From Deltaproteobacteria bacterium (GTDB lineage Bacteria > Desulfobacterota > Desulfuromonadia > Desulfuromonadales > Geopsychrobacteraceae): a DNA stretch of 8,776 nt. The stretch is from NCBI GenBank assembly GCA_009993495.1, contig JAACTI010000013.1, positions 1-8,776 of the forward strand, given 5' to 3'. Position numbers and translations under genes: made by a program. The notes beneath the pieces are model-generated. The model made no database searches and was not told the origin of the DNA. It worked only from the letters and a program-made list of their open reading frames with translations. Positions 6,577-8,776 of this stretch are shown here, piece after piece (position 1 is the first letter of the stretch; each line of letters begins with the position of its first letter).

Positions 6577-6741
6577 ATGGCTCTGAAAATTACCGAAGAA
6601 TGCATTGCCTGTGGTACCTGTGTTGACACCTGCCCCCTGGGCGCCATTGCCGAAGCCGGCGATATTTATGCAATCAGCGACGAATGCACCGAATGCCGCA
6701 CCTGCGTTGACAGTTGCCCAGTGGGTGCCATTGTCGACTGA
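6577..6741 (+). CDS. Small 2[4Fe-4S] ferredoxin (clostridial/bacterial type)
   Basis: A 54-residue acidic protein with two complete CxxCxxCxxxCP motifs: Cys 9, 12, 15, 19 and Cys 37, 40, 43, 47. By the usual pattern each cluster takes three Cys from one motif and the fourth from the other. The two halves resemble each other (CVDTCPLGAI and CVDSCPVGAI), the gene-duplicated fold of clostridial ferredoxins. It should carry low-potential electrons in the cytosol; the redox partner cannot be told from the sequence. The start ATG has AAGGAG at 6565-6570 with a 6-nt gap, the same arrangement as rpsB and pyrH; the frame continues upstream into frr, but that part is not ferredoxin-like. It begins 34 bp after frr with no promoter visible between, so it is probably cotranscribed with the translation genes, and it is the last gene before a strong terminator. 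Confidence 0.95.
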   Translation: MALKITEECIACGTCVDTCPLGAIAEAGDIYAISDECTECRTCVDSCPVGAIVD

Positions 6742-6763
6742 ACCTCGCAAAACCCTTGTTCGG

Positions 6764-6792
6764 AAAAGGTGCCAGCAATGGCACCTTTTTTT
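6764..6792 (+). terminator. Rho-independent terminator after the ferredoxin gene
   Basis: AAAAGGTGCCA (6764-6774) pairs perfectly with TGGCACCTTTT (6779-6789) around the GNRA-type tetraloop GCAA, followed by a run of 7 T from 6786 to 6792. It closes the rpsB-to-ferredoxin unit and separates it from uppS-cdsA-dxr. Confidence 0.95.
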
Positions 6793-6807
6793 ATAGCGAA
6801 CAGCAGT

Positions 6808-6826
6808 CCACACAACTCTTGTGTGG
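6808..6826. other. Hairpin in the control region upstream of uppS
   Basis: CCACACAA (6808-6815) and TTGTGTGG (6819-6826) form a perfect 8-bp inverted repeat with a 3-nt CTC spacer. There is no T tract after it. It lies 16 bp after the terminator and could be an operator, a structured RNA end or a second transcription barrier. The remainder of 6793-6972 contains no convincing gene. Confidence 0.35.
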
Positions 6827-6905
6827 CAAGCGGGTTATTAGTTGCGAGCCTGCGCCCTGCCGTGGTAGTTTGACCGAGTTTGGTCGTAGCTTGATGTCAA
6901 AGAAG

Positions 6906-6933
6906 TTGCGACAAGACCTGCCTGTAAGATAAA
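6906..6933 (+). promoter_or_regulatory. Weak candidate promoter for uppS-cdsA-dxr
   Basis: A promoter is expected here because the strong terminator at 6764-6792 precedes uppS. The best pair I see is TTGCGA (6906-6911) and GATAAA (6928-6933) with a 16-bp spacer, each 4 of 6 to the sigma70 consensus. An alternative -10 (TAAGAT, 6925-6930) has poor spacing. The transcript would start near 6940, giving a leader of about 30 nt. Confidence 0.3.
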
Positions 6934-6972
6934 TTTTTTGCTCAACTTCGATCCGTATCGACATTTTTGCTT

Positions 6973-7737
6973 ATGACAAAATTTGAAAATCAACTGCCGG
7001 TTTTACACCATCTGGCCATTATTATGGATGGTAACGGTCGCTGGGCCAAGGAGCGTGGTTTACCTCGGGTTGCCGGCCATCAGCAAGGGGTTAAAACCCT
7101 GGTCGAAACTGTGGAAGAATGTCTCGAACAACGCATTGGTTTTCTGACCGTCTTCGCCTTCAGCTCAGAAAACTGGGGACGCCCGCAGCCTGAAGTCGAA
7201 ACCCTGATGGGGCTGCTGGTTGAATTTCTGGCCGCGCAACGCACGAAGATGCTAGAACGGGGCATTCGTCTCAAAGTTATCGGCGATCTCGAACGTTTGT
7301 CGGCACAGGTCAAGCAATCACTGCAACAGGCGATCAGAGAAACCGACGCAGGCGACACACTCACCCTGACCCTGGCCCTTTCTTACGGCGGGCGCGATGA
7401 AATTGTGCGCGCCGCCCGCCGTATTGCCTGCCGGGTGACTGCGGGAGAAATCACCGCCGCTGAAATTAACGCGTCAGATTTTGAAAAATCTCTCGACACC
7501 TACGGTCTGCCCGACCCCGATCTGCTCATCCGCACCAGTGGCGAACTGCGCATCAGTAATTTTCTTTTGTGGCAACTTGCCTATGCCGAGCTTTATTTTG
7601 TTGATGTTTACTGGCCAGACTTCGGCCCCATCGAATTACGTGCCGCCCTGGAAAGTTACCGTCAACGGCGGCGGCGTTTCGGCCTGACCGCAGAGCAGAT
7701 GACGCAGGAGGACGTCCTATCAAACAACGCATCCTGA
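6973..7737 (+). CDS. uppS: Undecaprenyl diphosphate synthase (cis-prenyltransferase)
   Basis: UppS adds eight isopentenyl units to farnesyl diphosphate in cis, making C55-PP, the precursor of the lipid carrier for peptidoglycan and O-antigen. The protein is 254 residues (E. coli 253). Conserved parts: HLAIIMDGNGRWAK (13-26) with the Mg/diphosphate-binding Asp19; AGHQQG (35-40); TVFAFSSENWGRP (59-71); ALSYGGRDEI (135-144); and DLLIRTSGELRISNFLLWQ (183-201) followed by YAELYF and WPDF, giving the diphosphate-binding Arg187 and Arg193 and the late Glu206. The ATG at 6973 gives the typical short N-terminus; a TTG two codons upstream is less likely. There is no Shine-Dalgarno before either. It starts the second plus-strand unit and its end overlaps the inferred start of cdsA by 19 bp. 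Confidence 0.97.
   Translation: MTKFENQLPVLHHLAIIMDGNGRWAKERGLPRVAGHQQGVKTLVETVEECLEQRIGFLTVFAFSSENWGRPQPEVETLMGLLVEFLAAQRTKMLERGIRLKVIGDLERLSAQVKQSLQQAIRETDAGDTLTLTLALSYGGRDEIVRAARRIACRVTAGEITAAEINASDFEKSLDTYGLPDPDLLIRTSGELRISNFLLWQLAYAELYFVDVYWPDFGPIELRAALESYRQRRRRFGLTAEQMTQEDVLSNNAS
7706..7711 (+). promoter_or_regulatory. Strong Shine-Dalgarno pointing at the ATC start of cdsA
   Basis: AGGAGG is a full match to the anti-Shine-Dalgarno complement and lies inside the end of uppS. Seven bases separate it from ATC (7719-7721). No ATG, GTG or TTG in the cdsA frame lies within reach of it, so this site decides the start and is the main evidence for a non-standard initiation codon. Confidence 0.75.
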
Positions 7738-8513
7738 CCGCACTCATTGCCCTGCCCCTGCTGCTGGCTTTTCTGTATTTTTCAACACCGGAGATTTTTG
7801 CCTTGGTGGCGGCGGTCTTTTCAGTGCTGGGCCTGCTCGAATTCAATCGCATGGCCTTGCTGGGTGAATGTCAAGCGGAACAATACCTTAGCGCCATTGC
7901 TGGCGGCCTGCTGATTGTGCCCATCTACCTGCAACGCTTCGATTTGCTGGTAATGTTCTTAATTTTGAACTTTTTACTGCTGGCACTGCTCTACCTGTTT
8001 CGACTTGGCCCCCTTGATCAGCTGATTTTTCGCCTCGGCTGGCAACTGTTAGGCCTTTTCTATCTGCCCCTGCTTCTGGGCCATCTGGTCTTGCTGCGCC
8101 AGTTGCCTGAGGGCCGTGGCTGGGTATTTATGGTGCTGTTTGCGGTGATGGCCTGCGACAGCCTGGCCTATTTTGTCGGAGTCAGATTCGGACGTCACAA
8201 ACTTTACCCCCAAGTCAGTCCGAAAAAAAGCATCGAAGGTTCGCTGGGAGGCTTATTCGGTTCCTGCCTGGGAGTCTGGCTGGCAGGGGCGCTTTTTTTA
8301 CCCCGCTATGGGATTGGCCAGATTATTTTCATCGGGCTGCTTCTCGGTGTCGTCGGCCAGGTCGGCGATCTGTTTGAATCCCTGCTGAAACGCGCCTGTG
8401 GCGTTAAAGATTCGGGTGGCACCTTCCCCGGCCATGGGGGGGTTCTGGATCGACTCGATAGTCTGTTGTTTGCCTTCCCCCTCGCCTTTTATCTGGCGCG
8501 CTTGATATCCTGA
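7719..8513 (+). CDS. cdsA: Phosphatidate cytidylyltransferase (CDP-diacylglycerol synthase), apparent ATC start
   Basis: CdsA is an integral inner-membrane enzyme that converts phosphatidic acid and CTP to CDP-diacylglycerol, the precursor of all bacterial phospholipids. From ATC at 7719 the protein is 264 residues, near the usual size. The N-terminus KQRILTALIALPLLLAFLYF (2-21) is the conserved first part and first membrane segment of the family. About seven more hydrophobic segments follow. The family signature is complete at residues 221-247: S-L-L-K-R, then K-D-S-G-G, then F-P-G-H-G-G-V-L-D-R-L-D, which carries the metal- and CTP-binding Asp residues. DSLAYFVG (147-154) and SPKKSIEGSLGG (167-178) are also typical. 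The frame is open from 7605 but has no ATG, GTG or TTG before TTG 7803; that start would remove the first membrane segment. It overlaps uppS by 19 bp, suggesting coupled translation. Confidence 0.93.
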   Translation: MKQRILTALIALPLLLAFLYFSTPEIFALVAAVFSVLGLLEFNRMALLGECQAEQYLSAIAGGLLIVPIYLQRFDLLVMFLILNFLLLALLYLFRLGPLDQLIFRLGWQLLGLFYLPLLLGHLVLLRQLPEGRGWVFMVLFAVMACDSLAYFVGVRFGRHKLYPQVSPKKSIEGSLGGLFGSCLGVWLAGALFLPRYGIGQIIFIGLLLGVVGQVGDLFESLLKRACGVKDSGGTFPGHGGVLDRLDSLLFAFPLAFYLARLIS

Positions 8514-8545
8514 ATGACAAAACTGCCTTGCCAACGGACAAACTG

Positions 8546-8776
8546 ATGTCAACATCCGCACCAAAACCCCTCGCAATTCTGGGTTCGACCGGCTCCATTG
8601 GCGTCAGTACTCTTGAAATTATTGCGACTTTTCCCGAGCGCTATCGCGTGATCAGCTTGACCGCAGGCAATAATATTGCGCTGCTGAAAAAACAGATAGA
8701 ACGCTTTCATCCGGAAATCGTCGCCGTTGCCGACGAAGGTGCCGCCCGCCAGCTGAGGCAGCAAATCTCGGGCGGA
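8546..8776 (+). CDS. dxr: 1-deoxy-D-xylulose-5-phosphate reductoisomerase (DXR), 3' truncated by the window edge
   Basis: Dxr (IspC) converts 1-deoxyxylulose 5-phosphate to methylerythritol 4-phosphate with NADPH, the committed step of the MEP isoprenoid pathway and the target of fosmidomycin. Only the first 77 residues are visible and the frame is still open at the last base. LAILGSTGSIGVSTLEII (9-26) is the diagnostic N-terminal NADPH-binding stretch, with GSTGSIG at 13-19. LTAGNN (38-43) and the P-E-I-V-A-V segment (56-61) continue the Rossmann fold as in known DXR. The ATG at 8546 is the only start fitting the family and begins 32 bp after cdsA. The ribosome site is weak (CGGA about 10 nt upstream); a 10-codon reading frame between cdsA and dxr ends in TGATG over this start. 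Position after uppS and cdsA is the conserved order. The catalytic domain lies outside the window. Confidence 0.95.
   Translation, partial: MSTSAPKPLAILGSTGSIGVSTLEIIATFPERYRVISLTAGNNIALLKKQIERFHPEIVAVADEGAARQLRQQISGG

Noticed and set aside
6808..6826. Second intrinsic terminator after the ferredoxin
   Set aside because: The 8-bp hairpin has no following T tract and a perfect terminator already lies just upstream.
6714..6932. 72-codon frame across the ferredoxin end, terminator and uppS control region
   Set aside because: It begins in another frame within the ferredoxin gene and runs through an intrinsic terminator. Its last part (MSKKLRQDLPVR from 6894) looks like a protein start but stops after 12 codons and has no ribosome site.
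7700..7740. Frameshifted uppS-cdsA fusion
   Set aside because: The two frames overlap by 19 bp, but I see no slippery heptamer with a downstream structure; separate initiation from AGGAGG explains the arrangement.
7803..7805. TTG as the start of cdsA
   Set aside because: A GGAG 9 nt upstream makes it possible, but it would drop the conserved first membrane segment that follows the much better AGGAGG-ATC arrangement.
1..8776. Mobile elements, CRISPR array, tRNA/rRNA genes, defence or other accessory system
   Set aside because: No transposase, integrase, terminal repeats, spaced direct-repeat array or tRNA cloverleaf was found; nearly all of the window is accounted for by conserved housekeeping genes.

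Overview
This window looks like a core housekeeping region of a Gram-negative (diderm) bacterium. The LPS-export permease pair lptF/lptG implies an outer membrane. The order rpsB-tsf-pyrH-frr-(uppS-cdsA-dxr) is a widely conserved bacterial cluster. A small clostridial-type 2[4Fe-4S] ferredoxin in the cluster and a mid-range G+C by eye suggest an anaerobic or microaerophilic lineage. My best guess is a Desulfuromonadales/Geobacter-like deltaproteobacterium; this is inference from memory of gene order, not a database match.

Layout. (1) 1-831, plus strand: the 3' part of ahcY (S-adenosylhomocysteine hydrolase), cut by the window edge. (2) 828-877: a perfect 23-bp inverted repeat with a 4-nt loop that serves as a terminator for both converging units and contains both flanking stop codons. 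(3) 874-3125, minus strand: lptF then lptG, with an ATGA overlap. (4) 3126-3336: a divergent control region with a good sigma70-type promoter for rpsB, a possible back-to-back -10 for lptF, a 16-bp dyad near lptF, and a large hairpin in the rpsB leader. (5) 3337-6741, plus strand: rpsB, tsf, pyrH, frr and a 54-residue ferredoxin, closed by a strong intrinsic terminator at 6764-6792. (6) 6793-6972: a control region with a hairpin, a degenerate repeat and a weak candidate promoter. (7) 6973-8776, plus strand: uppS, cdsA and the 5' end of dxr, cut by the right edge.

The first plus-strand unit supplies ribosome protein S2, EF-Ts, UMP kinase and ribosome recycling factor, so it joins translation to pyrimidine nucleotide supply. 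The ferredoxin is the odd member. The second unit serves the envelope: dxr begins the committed MEP isoprenoid route, uppS builds the undecaprenyl carrier, and cdsA makes CDP-diacylglycerol. Together with lptFG on the other side, translation genes are flanked by envelope genes.

I see no mobile element, CRISPR array, tRNA, rRNA, defence system or clear horizontally acquired segment, and no strong evidence for an undescribed multi-gene system. The most notable points are: cdsA appears to start at a non-standard ATC codon behind an excellent Shine-Dalgarno; the stop-codon-sharing bidirectional terminator; a six-residue expansion in AhcY; the rpsB leader hairpin; and the ferredoxin linked to translation genes.
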